This document shows, piece after piece, positions 18,665-27,794 of a stretch of 64,000 nt of DNA. This DNA is from Cesiribacter sp964504565 (GTDB lineage: Bacteria > Bacteroidota > Bacteroidia > Cytophagales > Cyclobacteriaceae), in the NCBI GenBank assembly GCA_964504565.1, contig CAZDEY010000003.1, positions 186,001-250,000 on the forward strand, written 5' to 3'. How positions within the stretch are numbered: position 1 is the stretch's first letter; each line of letters starts with the position of its first letter. Position numbers and translations under genes: made by a program. Under the pieces are notes generated by a model that saw only the letters and a list, made by a program, of their open reading frames with translations, was not told the origin of the DNA and did no database searches.

Positions 18665-18737
18665 AACTATAGTTTAATAAGTTTTTTAGGTTTCTCTGTT
18701 CACTACAAAGATCTTGCCTCATTTTCGTAAACAAAAA

Positions 18738-20138
18738 TCAAATAAAAAAATTCACATTAAAATTAACAAAGTAAAGTTCAGTGGTGGCGCGGGTAATAGC
18801 GGTATATAGCCAGCGGCACCATTCCCGGTTAATTTTATCTTCTTGCAGAAAACCTTGCTCCACAAAAACAGCACTCCATTGGCCACCTTGCGCTTTATGG
18901 CAAGTTAATGCATAGGCAAATTTAACTTGCAGCGCATTTAAGTACAAATCTTGCCTGAGTGATTCTTTCAGTGCTTTGCCACTCAATTCCGGGTAATCAT
19001 TCTTAACCGACTCGTACAGAAGCTGAAAATCTTCGGCCGGCAGTGCCGGGTGCTGGGCGTGCAGGCTCTCCAAAATTAGTTTAGCTTCAAAGGCCGGGGT
19101 TTCAGGGTAGTCGGGTAGTTCCAGCATTACCGTAGCAAACCGGAAGCCGTGCATTTCTTCTTCGGTAACTATTTTCTGAATACGGGCAAAATCGCCATTA
19201 GCCAAAAAGCCGGCCGGGCTATCGTTGGGGAGCCAGGTATAATTATTTTTGGCAATCATGATTAGATCACCGGCATCCAGTTCGCTTTCGGTAAAGAAAA
19301 TAGACCGCCTAATATACTGGTTATACATAACCGCCGCCTTGTTCGATCGGCAGATTATGAGTGTATCGGATTCGCCATACTTATTATAGGCGTAGCGTAA
19401 GCCGTCTTCAAGTTTCTCGCCACTCATCCGGTAGGTATCCTCAAAAGAAGTACTATGAAGTTCAATTTTTAGAGGTTCCTGAATTAGGGCGTGGCGCAAA
19501 TTGGTAGCATTAAATAAGATACCGCTGGTTTTTTCCTGCCGTACCACAGTTGTTAGCTCAACTTCTTCTACGCTCAGCCTTAATTGCTGCTGTAAATAAC
19601 CTTTATTAAGGGCCGGGCTACCCGGCTGGTGTACCGGGGGAAGCTGGGCCGTATCGCCTACCAAAAGTAATTTATTACTTTCGTGCTGGAATACATAATT
19701 TACCAAATCTTGTAATAGGCCGTAGCCGCCCCCGCTGGCAGTATCGCTTAGCATTGAGGCTTCATCTACTATAAAAACTGTATTCTGGCTATAATTTTTG
19801 CGGAGCCGCTGATCAATATCTGGCCCTTCCTCGCTGCGGCTGTGCTTATATATAATCTTGTGGATAGTAAATGCCTGCCGCTGAGCGTAGCCCGACATAA
19901 CCTTGGCCGCCCGCCCGGTGGGAGCCATCAGCAGGTACTTATAATCGAAGCGGGGCAAAGTTTGAACCAACGCACTTATAGAACTGGTTTTACCTGTTCC
20001 GGCGTAGCCGCGTAGCAAAAATGTTGACCGTTCTACCGGTTCCAGCAAAAATTCATCTAATTTTTTAAAAAGTTGATTTTGGTCGGGAGTTGGAGTATGC
20101 TGAAATTTCTGAACTAAAAATGCCGAGGGCAGAACCAT
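18738..20138 (-). CDS. RecD-like / PIF1-like superfamily 1 DNA helicase
   Basis: A 466-residue SF1B-type helicase. Walker A is LLRGYAGTGKTSS near residue 42, Walker B/DExx is VFIVDEASML, and motif III follows as LLLVGDTAQLPPV. The C-terminal UvrD-like segment FAYALTCHKAQGGQWSAVFVE and the final WLYTAITRATTELYFV are both present. It is shorter than RecD2 and lacks its N-terminal domain, so an AAA-type RecD-like helicase of DNA repair or replication is the safest call. Confidence 0.88.
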   Translation of the reverse strand: MVLPSAFLVQKFQHTPTPDQNQLFKKLDEFLLEPVERSTFLLRGYAGTGKTSSISALVQTLPRFDYKYLLMAPTGRAAKVMSGYAQRQAFTIHKIIYKHSRSEEGPDIDQRLRKNYSQNTVFIVDEASMLSDTASGGGYGLLQDLVNYVFQHESNKLLLVGDTAQLPPVHQPGSPALNKGYLQQQLRLSVEEVELTTVVRQEKTSGILFNATNLRHALIQEPLKIELHSTSFEDTYRMSGEKLEDGLRYAYNKYGESDTLIICRSNKAAVMYNQYIRRSIFFTESELDAGDLIMIAKNNYTWLPNDSPAGFLANGDFARIQKIVTEEEMHGFRFATVMLELPDYPETPAFEAKLILESLHAQHPALPAEDFQLLYESVKNDYPELSGKALKESLRQDLYLNALQVKFAYALTCHKAQGGQWSAVFVEQGFLQEDKINREWCRWLYTAITRATTELYFVNFNVNFFI

Positions 20139-20212
20139 AATTATCCTGAAACAAATACTCTTAAAATTACTTCAAAGCCTGTTGGCTAACAAATTCTTAA
20201 GCAATAATTGTA

Positions 20213-20704
20213 ATGGATATTTCAACCAATATTACTGAGAAATTCGGACACAAAATCAGGGTTAGGGTAAATGCCCTTATATGGCAGGGCGACAAACTAT
20301 TACTGATAAAACACAGGGGCTTGGGGCCGGAGGGTATACTGTATGCCCCGCCGGGCGGGGGCACCGAATTTGGCTCGGGATTAGAAGAAAATCTGCTTAG
20401 GGAGATTAAGGAAGAAACCGGCATACTCATTGAAGAAAATCAATTTCAGTTTGTACACGAATATATTGCCCCGCCCCTGCACGCTATAGAATTGTTTTTC
20501 AGCGTTACTACCTACAGCGGAACGTTGCTACACGGCTCGGACCCGGAACTGGGTAAAAATGAGCAGATTATTGAGTGGGTTGGCTTTATGGCTTGGCCGG
20601 AATTAAAAGGCCTGCCGCCTAAGCAGTTGCACCAAATTTTAAAAAGCTGTCCCACGCCCAAATCACTAAAAAGTATAAGTGGTTTAGTTAAATTTGGCTC
20701 TTAG
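20213..20704 (+). CDS. NUDIX hydrolase
   Basis: A 163-residue NUDIX-fold hydrolase. The Nudix box reads GGGTEFGSGLEENLLREIKE followed by ETGI, with the metal-binding Glu residues in place. Likely substrates are nucleoside diphosphates linked to another group; the exact one is not predictable. It stands 70 bp before the next gene, on the same strand as the coaD group. Confidence 0.9.
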   Translation: MDISTNITEKFGHKIRVRVNALIWQGDKLLLIKHRGLGPEGILYAPPGGGTEFGSGLEENLLREIKEETGILIEENQFQFVHEYIAPPLHAIELFFSVTTYSGTLLHGSDPELGKNEQIIEWVGFMAWPELKGLPPKQLHQILKSCPTPKSLKSISGLVKFGS

Positions 20705-20774
20705 GCTTCTATAGCCTAACTTTCGCTATATATTCTATAGATAATTTTAGTATACTTGCACAAACTAATTATTC

Positions 20775-21365
20775 ATGACGCCGTCTAAAATTTTCTCTGC
20801 CGCCCTATTTATAGTTGCAATTGTTTTGGGGTATTTTCTGGCCAACTCTATTGCTACGCGCATTAGTGACGAAGGAAACATAGCCAAAAATGAAGAGCAG
20901 GTAGTTCAAAAACTACAGTGGATTCGCGATGCTCAACAGGCTTACCTTTCAGCGAACGGTACCTATACCGATAATTGGGATAGCCTGATTTCATTTATAC
21001 AATCCGGCAATATTCCGCAGATCCTTAAAAAAGAACATATAAAAACTTTAGCCTACGGTGCCGATAGCATCTGGTATACTTATGATACCCTGGGCTACGT
21101 TAGTGTACGCGACAGCATTTTTAGCCCGGCCCGCTATCCTGATTTCAAGCCGGAAGCTTTACCTCGAGTACCCGGTAGCGATTCAACCTTCTTGCTGCAG
21201 GCGGCAACCATACCAAGTAAAGTTGGTAACCGCCAAGTGCCGGTGTTTATGGCAGAAGATACTTACGTAATTGATAAAAGCCGTTTAAAGCCTACCCACC
21301 CCAGAGGGCCGCTACGCGTTGGCTCCTTGTCTGAGGCCAGCACTCAAGGTAACTGGGAAAAATAG
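20775..21365 (+). CDS. unknown membrane-anchored protein upstream of DUF3822-coaD
   Basis: I do not recognise a named family. The 196-residue protein has one N-terminal transmembrane helix (about 5-24, ending FLANSIATRI). Its soluble part opens with a helix (EQVVQKLQWIRDAQQAYLSA) and then NGTYTDNWDSLISFI, a pattern also seen in pseudopilin-like proteins of Bacteroidota. Most of it should lie outside the inner membrane. Its TAG stop is followed without spacing by the GTG start of DUF3822, so the two are almost certainly co-translated. Confidence 0.75.
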   Translation: MTPSKIFSAALFIVAIVLGYFLANSIATRISDEGNIAKNEEQVVQKLQWIRDAQQAYLSANGTYTDNWDSLISFIQSGNIPQILKKEHIKTLAYGADSIWYTYDTLGYVSVRDSIFSPARYPDFKPEALPRVPGSDSTFLLQAATIPSKVGNRQVPVFMAEDTYVIDKSRLKPTHPRGPLRVGSLSEASTQGNWEK

Positions 21366-22247
21366 GTGCCCGCTCAGGCCCACTATACCCTTGAGCTGAA
21401 GATAAAGGATCCTAACTTCAGCATTGACCATTTGCAGGACTATAGCTTGCTAATGCAGGCGGGTAGTGCTCAGTTTCAGTTGGCGGTGGTAGACACCAAA
21501 AGCTCAAGGTGTTTGTTGCTGGAACATTATCAGCTCCATCAGGTGCAAAGTACGCAAGATTTTGCCAAACTGGTGGAGCGTATGTTTGAGGAACACCACC
21601 TATTAATGGCCGGCTTTTGGCATTCGGTTAAGTTCAGTATAAAAAACCAGCGCTTTAGTTTGGTGCCGGCCGCCTTGTTTGATAAAGAGGAGGCCGCTGC
21701 TTATCTAGTTCCTGTAGCTCAAAGCTCCGCTGTAGACGAAGTACTGTACTACAGTCATATGAAAGACAAAATTGTGACTGTTTTTGGCTTTGAGCAGGCT
21801 ATTCTAACTTGGCTCAATACCCGCTATCCTAACCTTAAACTCCAGATTCTGCACCATGTAAGTGCCTTTACGGAAGGGGTACTGTATTCGCCCGACCACA
21901 GCAGCCGCAAAGATGTTTACCTAATGCACGAAAACGGTCAGCTTACAGTACTAATTACTCAGCAGGGTCACCTTTATTACTGTAATATTTTCCGTACCGC
22001 TTCTCCGCAAGAAGTGGTTAAATACTGTATGATGGTGTTCCGGCAGTTTGGGTTAGACCAGCAAAACACTAAAGTGCAGGTTTATGGCGATGTGCAACTG
22101 GAATCGGACTGGTTTAAAGAATTAGCCCAGTATATTCAACTGATTTCATTCGGCACCCGGCCTCGCTTTTTAAAATTTCGCTATATGTTTGATGAGGCGC
22201 CGGACAACCGCTTCTTCGATTTATTTAGCCTTTACCTCTGCGAATAA
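21366..22247 (+). CDS. DUF3822 family protein
   Basis: A 293-residue protein of the Bacteroidota-specific DUF3822 family, which resembles an actin/ASKHA-like fold (DVYLMHENGQLTVLITQQG) but has no established function. It starts on GTG at 21366, directly after the previous TAG; an upstream start is impossible and the conserved region begins at once. Its TAA is followed directly by the TTG of coaD. The link with coaD recurs across the phylum, so a role near coenzyme A synthesis or its control is a reasonable but untested idea. Confidence 0.85.
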   Translation: MPAQAHYTLELKIKDPNFSIDHLQDYSLLMQAGSAQFQLAVVDTKSSRCLLLEHYQLHQVQSTQDFAKLVERMFEEHHLLMAGFWHSVKFSIKNQRFSLVPAALFDKEEAAAYLVPVAQSSAVDEVLYYSHMKDKIVTVFGFEQAILTWLNTRYPNLKLQILHHVSAFTEGVLYSPDHSSRKDVYLMHENGQLTVLITQQGHLYYCNIFRTASPQEVVKYCMMVFRQFGLDQQNTKVQVYGDVQLESDWFKELAQYIQLISFGTRPRFLKFRYMFDEAPDNRFFDLFSLYLCE

Positions 22248-22712
22248 TTGGAAAAACGAATCTGTCTGTTTCCCGGCTCCTTTGACCCCTTTACCCAGGG
22301 CCACTACGATATTGTGGAGCGGGGACTAAAATTGTTTGACAAAATAATTATTGCGATCGGCTATAATAGTGCCAAGCAGAACCGCTATTTCGAGATTGAA
22401 TTTATGATTGAGCGGATTAACGAAGCCTTTAAGCACGAATCGCGCGTATCGGTAGTAACCTACAGTGAACTTACGGCTACGCTGGCTCAAAAATACGGTG
22501 CCCGCTACTTATTAAGAGGCTTACGAAATACTACCGATTTTGAGTACGAAAACTCGGTAAGCCAGGTAAACCGCCACCTCTACCCCGATCTGGAAACTGT
22601 ATTCCTGATTACCTCACCGGCCTACGCTGCCGTTAGTTCAACTATTATTAGAGAAGTACACCGCTACGGCGGCAACGTTGAAGACTTTCTTCCCTATTCC
22701 CTGAACAAGTAA
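22248..22712 (+). CDS. coaD: phosphopantetheine adenylyltransferase CoaD
   Basis: Transfers AMP from ATP to 4'-phosphopantetheine, the penultimate step of coenzyme A synthesis. The 154 residues carry the nucleotidyltransferase motif FPGSFDPFTQGHYDIV (about 7-22) and the C-terminal SSTIIREV. The start is TTG at 22248, immediately after the DUF3822 stop. It is forced, because the catalytic motif begins seven codons later and no ATG lies before it. Confidence 0.95.
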   Translation: MEKRICLFPGSFDPFTQGHYDIVERGLKLFDKIIIAIGYNSAKQNRYFEIEFMIERINEAFKHESRVSVVTYSELTATLAQKYGARYLLRGLRNTTDFEYENSVSQVNRHLYPDLETVFLITSPAYAAVSSTIIREVHRYGGNVEDFLPYSLNK

Positions 22713-23061
22713 GAAGCCATAAGTGGCGTTTAATTGTCATTAAGAGTTGCTGCTAAATTTATACCCCCTAAGGCAATTTTTATAATATTCATTAGTCAAA
22801 ACGTCATTCCTAATTAGCCGGCAGGCAATGACGGCAAAACTCTAACGTCATCCCCCAATTTACGCAGCGTAGCGTAGTGAATTCTAGGGGGTTCTGTTTA
22901 TTAAAAGGCAACGGCCTAGATTAGCAGGTTTCCCTTTATTCCTGACAGATTCCCTTAAGGTTTTTACCAACCCAGGGGATGACGGGCCATTAATAGCTAG
23001 ATTCCCCCTATACTAGTTAAACTATAGATAGGTAAAGGTTACCAGCTATTGATATCCAGGT
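22713..23061. repeat. intergenic region with nested inverted repeats
   Basis: No gene seen in 349 bp. A 10-bp inverted pair cgtcatcccc (22846-22855) and ggggatgacg (22975-22984) encloses about 120 bp. A shorter pair, cgtcatt (22802-22808) and aatgacg (22827-22833), lies just before it. The interior holds a short tandem motif, tacgcagcgtagcgta. This looks like a dispersed, REP-like intergenic element rather than a regulatory site of one gene. Confidence 0.6.
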
Positions 23062-23748
23062 TTATATCAACTTGGTACTAAGGTCCAGGTACTTTTTTAT
23101 TACGTGCCGTATGCTACGGAAGGAGTTCACCATGGCTTGTTGAGTATCGTGTTCGCCCATCCAGCGTACATCGGTAATACTTTCTTCCAATTGAGGGCGC
23201 ATATCGGAATCATCCAGTAAATTCATGCGGTACCAGTAGGTCTTTTTGAGATGTTTCTTCCCCTTGCGAATATAGGTATGCCAGGTAGAAGTAATTTTTC
23301 CGGCAATTTCAACCTTAACATTGCACTCTTCTTCAACCTCGCGTAAAGCTCCTTTCTTCTTTTTTTCGCCCTTATCCAGCTTACCTTTGGGCAAATCCCA
23401 CTTACCTTTTCTGAAGATCAGTAAAATTTTATCGTCTTTTTCCACTATGCCGCCGCCGGCCTTAACTACTTTAAACTGCTTTTTAACCGATTTCTTAATA
23501 GCCTTATAATCCTCCGGCTTCACGCTAAAGGTTATGCTATCTAATTCACTAAATTCCTTCTCGTGCATCAGGTTAAGCAGGGCTTGTACCTGACTTTGGG
23601 CGGCATTATCAATCAGTACATCATCTTTAAGCTTTTTATGGTCAATATTATTAATGCGGCCGTCCAGCACTACATCGTACAGGCGCTGGCTAATTTCCGG
23701 ACTGGCTTTGGCTAAGTTTACCGATATATCGTTTATAAAAATCTTCAT
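23062..23748 (-). CDS. NUDIX domain protein with N-terminal extension
   Basis: A NUDIX hydrolase whose catalytic domain occupies the C-terminal half (about 110-220). The box is split around a lysine-rich loop (LPKGKLDKGEKKKKGALREV, then EEECNV). The first 100 residues form an extra region of unknown role found in Bacteroidota homologues. The frame is open 20 codons further upstream, but the ATG at 23748 (MKIFINDISV) is the natural start. It is divergent from pyrE across about 100 bp. Confidence 0.88.
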   Translation of the reverse strand: MKIFINDISVNLAKASPEISQRLYDVVLDGRINNIDHKKLKDDVLIDNAAQSQVQALLNLMHEKEFSELDSITFSVKPEDYKAIKKSVKKQFKVVKAGGGIVEKDDKILLIFRKGKWDLPKGKLDKGEKKKKGALREVEEECNVKVEIAGKITSTWHTYIRKGKKHLKKTYWYRMNLLDDSDMRPQLEESITDVRWMGEHDTQQAMVNSFRSIRHVIKKYLDLSTKLI

Positions 23749-23849
23749 TAGATCAGTTTTGGAAATGAGAATTGAAAGTAAAAACTTTTTCCAGAGATGT
23801 ACAACCAAATAAGGTAGGGCATTTTTACAATATTGTTAACTTCGCAGTT

Positions 23850-24500
23850 ATGAGCATGGCCGAAAACGCACAAGAAATAAGCCGGGAATTAGCCCGTAAC
23901 CTACTGGAAATTGGAGCAGTTAAATTGCGCCCTACCCAACCGTTTACCTGGGCGTCGGGCTGGAAATCCCCAATATACTGCGACAACCGCCTAACCCTGG
24001 GCTACCCCGAAATCAGGTCGTTTATTAAACGCGCGCTTGCCGGCATGGTTACTTACAGTTTTCCGAATGTAGAAGCAATTGCCGGGGTAGCTACGGCTGG
24101 AATTCCACAGGGCGCTTTGGTTGCCGAAGAGCTAAACCTGCCCTTTGCTTACGTACGTTCCAGCCCTAAAGGCCACGGCATGGAAAATTTGATTGAAGGA
24201 GATTTGGCCCCGGAAAGAAAAATAGTGGTAATTGAGGATTTGGTTTCTACCGGAGGCAGCTCGCTAAAAGCGGTGGAGGCTTTACGAAAGCACGGCTGCC
24301 AGGTACTGGGCATGGCCGCTATTTTCACGTACGGCTTTGGCGTAGCCGACACCAATTTTGCCGAAGCCGGTATACAATTGGTAAGCCTAAGTAACTATAA
24401 TACTCTTATTGAAGAGGCACAAAAGCTAGGCTTAGTAAGTGAAGATGAAATAGAATCCTTACAAGCTTGGAGAAAAGCCCCGGCCGAGTGGAAAAATTAG
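23850..24500 (+). CDS. pyrE: orotate phosphoribosyltransferase PyrE
   Basis: Makes orotidine 5'-phosphate from orotate and PRPP in pyrimidine synthesis. The PRPP-binding motif KIVVIEDLVSTGGSS is complete, and the substrate segment FTWASGWKSPIYCDNR lies near residue 35. The frame is open from 23772, but the ATG at 23850 (MSMAENAQEIS) gives the usual length of about 216 residues. Its stop overlaps the convergent TIGR02757 stop by 4 bp. pyrD lies 9 kb away. Confidence 0.95.
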   Translation: MSMAENAQEISRELARNLLEIGAVKLRPTQPFTWASGWKSPIYCDNRLTLGYPEIRSFIKRALAGMVTYSFPNVEAIAGVATAGIPQGALVAEELNLPFAYVRSSPKGHGMENLIEGDLAPERKIVVIEDLVSTGGSSLKAVEALRKHGCQVLGMAAIFTYGFGVADTNFAEAGIQLVSLSNYNTLIEEAQKLGLVSEDEIESLQAWRKAPAEWKN

Positions 24501-25289
24501 TTCTTGCCGAACGCTTCTTCTACTCCTAAACCAAACAGCGCGTAGTCATATTTAACCGGATCCTCAGAATCAAATGCACGGAGGGCCTCAGTAAGTTGCA
24601 GTGCAGTTTTCCAATCGGTTTGCTTTCGTTCAATCAAGCCCAGCTCTCGCCCTACCCTATCTACGTGTACATCGCACGGACAAATAAGTTGGGCAGGGCT
24701 TATGTTTTGCCAAAGTCCGAAGTCAACCCCGCCGTCGGCCGGCCGTACCATCCAGCGCAGGTACATAGCCAAACGTTTGCAAGCCGAGTTACGGGCCGGA
24801 GTAGCTATGTGTTTNNNNNNNNNNGGCATTGGGTAATGAAAAGAATATATTATGAAAATTCACCAAGCCCGCTGCTATATTTTTTTCGGTGGCTAGCCTC
24901 CCTTCATTGATAAATATTGCTTCCAAACTGGCATATTTCGTATAAACCCACTTCAGCACTTCTACAAAATATAGTAAATCGGTATCGTTAAAAGTACGGT
25001 GCTTAAAACCGAGAAGATTTTTTAGATCCTCCTCGGAATGGTTTAGTATAAAATCATGCGGAGAATTATCCAGCCTGGTCATAAGTTCGCGGCACTTATT
25101 TAGGATAGTTTTACGCTGCCCCCAAGCCAGCACTGCCGCAAACAACCCACTTATTTCAATATCTTCAGCTTTGCTAAAACTGTGGGGTATAGCTACCGGA
25201 TCGTTAGGTATAAAACTGGGCTGGTTATACTGAGCTACCTTGACATCCAAAAATTCCTTGAGGTTTTTTCTGTCCTTAGGCAATTGCAT
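24497..25289 (-). CDS. TIGR02757 (DUF2400) family protein, split by a scaffold gap
   Basis: The N-terminal part (MQLPKDRKNLKEFLDVKVAQ to FHNIFFSLPNA) and the C-terminal part (KHIATPARNSACKRLAMYLR, then WMVR, to the stop) both match the TIGR02757 family. That family is found mainly in Bacteroidota and resembles HhH-type DNA glycosylase folds; its function is unproven. The SACKR and LRWMVR segments are the most conserved. A 10-N gap at 24815 separates the two parts. Their frames join only if the missing length is a multiple of three, so the break is probably artificial. Confidence 0.85.
24815..24824. other. scaffold gap (10 N) inside the TIGR02757 gene
   Basis: Ten N between two halves of one gene. 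Both sides end and begin on whole codons (GCC before, AAA after), so the real missing length is a multiple of three. Confidence 0.88.
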
Positions 25290-25815
25290 TCACCTCAACT
25301 TTTACTTGCTCGTTGGTATCTGGGTAGCTTACAATTAGTGAGCCTTCTTGCTCAATAACTACCCAATTAAAATCTTTGAAAGACCCTAAAATTGCAGCAG
25401 TTTGCTTCTGGCTATCCAAAATTAAAAGCTGATATTCGCTGAGTAGGTGTTCTTCGGTTTGGGGCCAATGTTGCAATAAAGTATACCCACCCGAGGTGTA
25501 CGACCAACTCCCAAACGCTTGATTTATCCAAGCGGACATAAACATCGGTCCATGCTTCAGGCTATACAATTGAGGGCCAAAGTGGATTTCTTTAAGAGGT
25601 AAAAAGCTAAGCTTAGCCTCTCCTACTGGAATATTCAGGTAGGGCTTAGGCTGTTCGCCAATTGGTTGGCTATTGGTATCTAAAAGCTTATGAACTCCTT
25701 CGGAAATTACCGAAAACAGGCGGATTAGCCCCGTAAATGTTACTGAAAACAAGGTAAGAAAAGGATACAGGATGATAAAGATAACCTGCCAAACGTACCC
25801 TAAAACCTTCTGCAT
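25276..25815 (-). CDS. unknown protein with N-terminal membrane hairpin
   Basis: I do not recognise the family. The 179-residue protein begins with a long hydrophobic stretch (about 5-38, VWQVIFIILYPFLTLFSVTF) likely to be one or two membrane helices. A soluble part follows with many aromatic residues (HGPMFMSAWINQAFGSWSYT). It overlaps the start of the TIGR02757 gene by 14 bp and lies 3 bp after the LysM gene, so it is probably co-transcribed with both. Confidence 0.7.
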   Translation of the reverse strand: MQKVLGYVWQVIFIILYPFLTLFSVTFTGLIRLFSVISEGVHKLLDTNSQPIGEQPKPYLNIPVGEAKLSFLPLKEIHFGPQLYSLKHGPMFMSAWINQAFGSWSYTSGGYTLLQHWPQTEEHLLSEYQLLILDSQKQTAAILGSFKDFNWVVIEQEGSLIVSYPDTNEQVKVEVNAIA

Positions 25816-25818
25816 AGT

Positions 25819-26969
25819 TTATGGAACGTACGATAGCCTTACCGGTACTTTTTCACCATAGGCACCTAATTTCTCGTAGGCTTTACGCGAAAGCTTGATC
25901 AGCACCTTATCATTCTCGGAAGTAGATGGCATTTTACCAACTACCCGCACAAATACGCTCAGGTTATTCATTTCATTATGAACTTGCATAATAGTACCTA
26001 TAGGAGCGGTGCGGTGCAGCGCCAGATATTTTTTCGTGTTTAGCGAGTCGCTAATTGACATGGCCATTCCTAACTCGGTAACCTTGCGTACGCTCCCTGA
26101 ATTGCCGGAACTATTGGAACTCTGAAGCTCCTCTTGGCTTGGGTCGCCGATTTGGGCAATTGACATTGGATCGGTATTAAAGCCATAATCTTTTGGCTTA
26201 GCCGTATCCTGGTTATTATCTCTAACATTGCGGCTGGGGCGGCTGGCCAAACCCTGAACCTTCCCCACAATAAGCTTCTGGCCGATACCCAAATTATCGG
26301 TAGCCAATTGGTTCATTGAACGAACTTCTTCTACTGTGGTGTCGTACATTTTGGCAATGNNNNNNNNNNCGCCAGGGCATTCACATCCACCTGGTAGCGC
26401 GCGGCAATGCTGTACAGGGTTTCCTGCTGCTCCACCGTATGCACAATTTTGCCGCTATAGTCCAGATTGCGGCTTACTGGTTGAGTAGTGCTGGTTGTAG
26501 CCGGAGTGGTAGAAGAGCTTCCGCTTACTTTAAGCCGATCGCCCGGGTTAATTTCGTTGCTTACCAGGCCGTTCCACTTTTTAATATTATCAACACTTAC
26601 GTTGTACAGTTTACTTAGGCTATACAAAGTTTCCTTAGGCTCTACCGTATGAAACTTTTCACCTTTAGCCTGACCAGCCAATTGCGATACCTTATTGTAG
26701 GGTACCCGAATTACATCATTAACCTTTAAGCCAGCCTCTAGCTGAGGGTTATGGCGAACAATATCATCAACCGCAATATTATAGCGATTGGCTATACCGT
26801 ACAGGGTTTCCTTGGCGGCAACTTTATACAGTACAAACACCTGGCCGTTCACCGTTTCCGAACCAATTGAATCGCCGGGAATTTGAGTGAAAGAAGTAAT
26901 TTCCAGCGTACCGGCCGAGGCAGCAAATGTAAACAGGAGTAAATATATGAGAGAGCAAATTCTTTTCAT
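25819..26969 (-). CDS. secreted LysM protein with RlpA-like C-terminal domain (split by a scaffold gap)
   Basis: An exported peptidoglycan-binding protein. A signal peptide (FTFAASAG) is followed by three LysM repeats near residues 47-90, 105-148 and 175-230, each with the ETLYxIA or ETLYSLS core. A Ser/Thr linker precedes a C-terminal region (AMSISDSLNTKKYLALHRTA, then PIGTIMQV and VFVRVVGKMP). That region resembles the double-psi beta-barrel of RlpA-type proteins. The gap at 26360 falls inside the third LysM; frames rejoin if the missing length is 2 mod 3. The start overlaps the upstream gene as ATGA. Confidence 0.85.
26360..26369. other. scaffold gap (10 N) inside the LysM gene
   Basis: Ten N within the third LysM repeat. 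The frame before it ends on a whole codon, while the frame after needs one base before it, so the true length is 2 mod 3, for example 8 or 11. Confidence 0.85.
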
Positions 26970-27745
26970 ACGCCTAACGATTTGAGGTCGTAACCCTCAA
27001 GTGTATTGGGGTTGGGTAAAGTTAAAATGTATGAGTTCCAAACCATAAAGGTAGTAGTTCCGTCAGGGCTTTCCTTCTTTTCGTAGGTATTTTTATACAA
27101 CAGCTTGCCCGACTCGTTTAAAAGCATTAAATGCCGGTGGAACAATTTTCCATACTCAGTATAGTAAGAAATCAGGATTTTGCCAAACATGGGTAAATAC
27201 TCCGCCTTATAACGTATTTTTTCGCCACTAAGTTGTTCAACAAAGTTACTTACGGTAGCAAAATACTCCGAACCTTCAGGGTACAATTGGGGTTGGTAAA
27301 CCTTGTTTTCTTCAGCCGAAAGACCCTTAAAATTTTCTAATTTCTTAAATCTGACTAAATCTAGCCAATATTCGTGCCAGACCTCATTTTCAATCTGCCT
27401 TACTTTAACTGCAGTGCTGGTAAATTCCAGTACCGAGGCCGAACTTAGCCTAAAATTTTCTTTAAAATCGCCAGTAAAAATAATTAAATTAGGTTCATGA
27501 GGTTTATCTAGTTGCTCGTAGGCTTGCACCAGCATACACTTACCAGTAAACCCTATGAGTTGATAATAGACCGGCAATTCCAGGCTGGTGGTAATTTCCT
27601 GATTTTTAACATCGCAACTATGTAACCTAACGGCTCCGGCCTCACTTACGGACTGTAGGGCCACTAAATTTCCGTTTAGGGCGGGTTGTATACGGCTAAT
27701 TTTGTAAGGAAGTTGAAATGAAAAAACCGGGCCTTCTTGCTGCAC
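26966..27745 (-). CDS. unknown protein, beta-rich, upstream of the LysM gene
   Basis: I do not recognise the family. The 259-residue protein starts on a GTG at 27745. The frame is open for ten further codons but offers no other usual start, and no signal peptide is visible. Sequence such as KISRIQPALNGNLVALQSVS and RHLMLLNESGKLLYKNTYEK has the alternating pattern of a beta-propeller or similar sheet protein. Its stop overlaps the LysM start (ATGA), which indicates translational coupling. A lost N-terminal signal cannot be excluded. Confidence 0.7.
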   Translation of the reverse strand: MQQEGPVFSFQLPYKISRIQPALNGNLVALQSVSEAGAVRLHSCDVKNQEITTSLELPVYYQLIGFTGKCMLVQAYEQLDKPHEPNLIIFTGDFKENFRLSSASVLEFTSTAVKVRQIENEVWHEYWLDLVRFKKLENFKGLSAEENKVYQPQLYPEGSEYFATVSNFVEQLSGEKIRYKAEYLPMFGKILISYYTEYGKLFHRHLMLLNESGKLLYKNTYEKKESPDGTTTFMVWNSYILTLPNPNTLEGYDLKSLGV

Positions 27746-27794
27746 GCTACTATATTTCGTTTCTTGAAGGTAAAATTACAATTCCTTAATTGTT

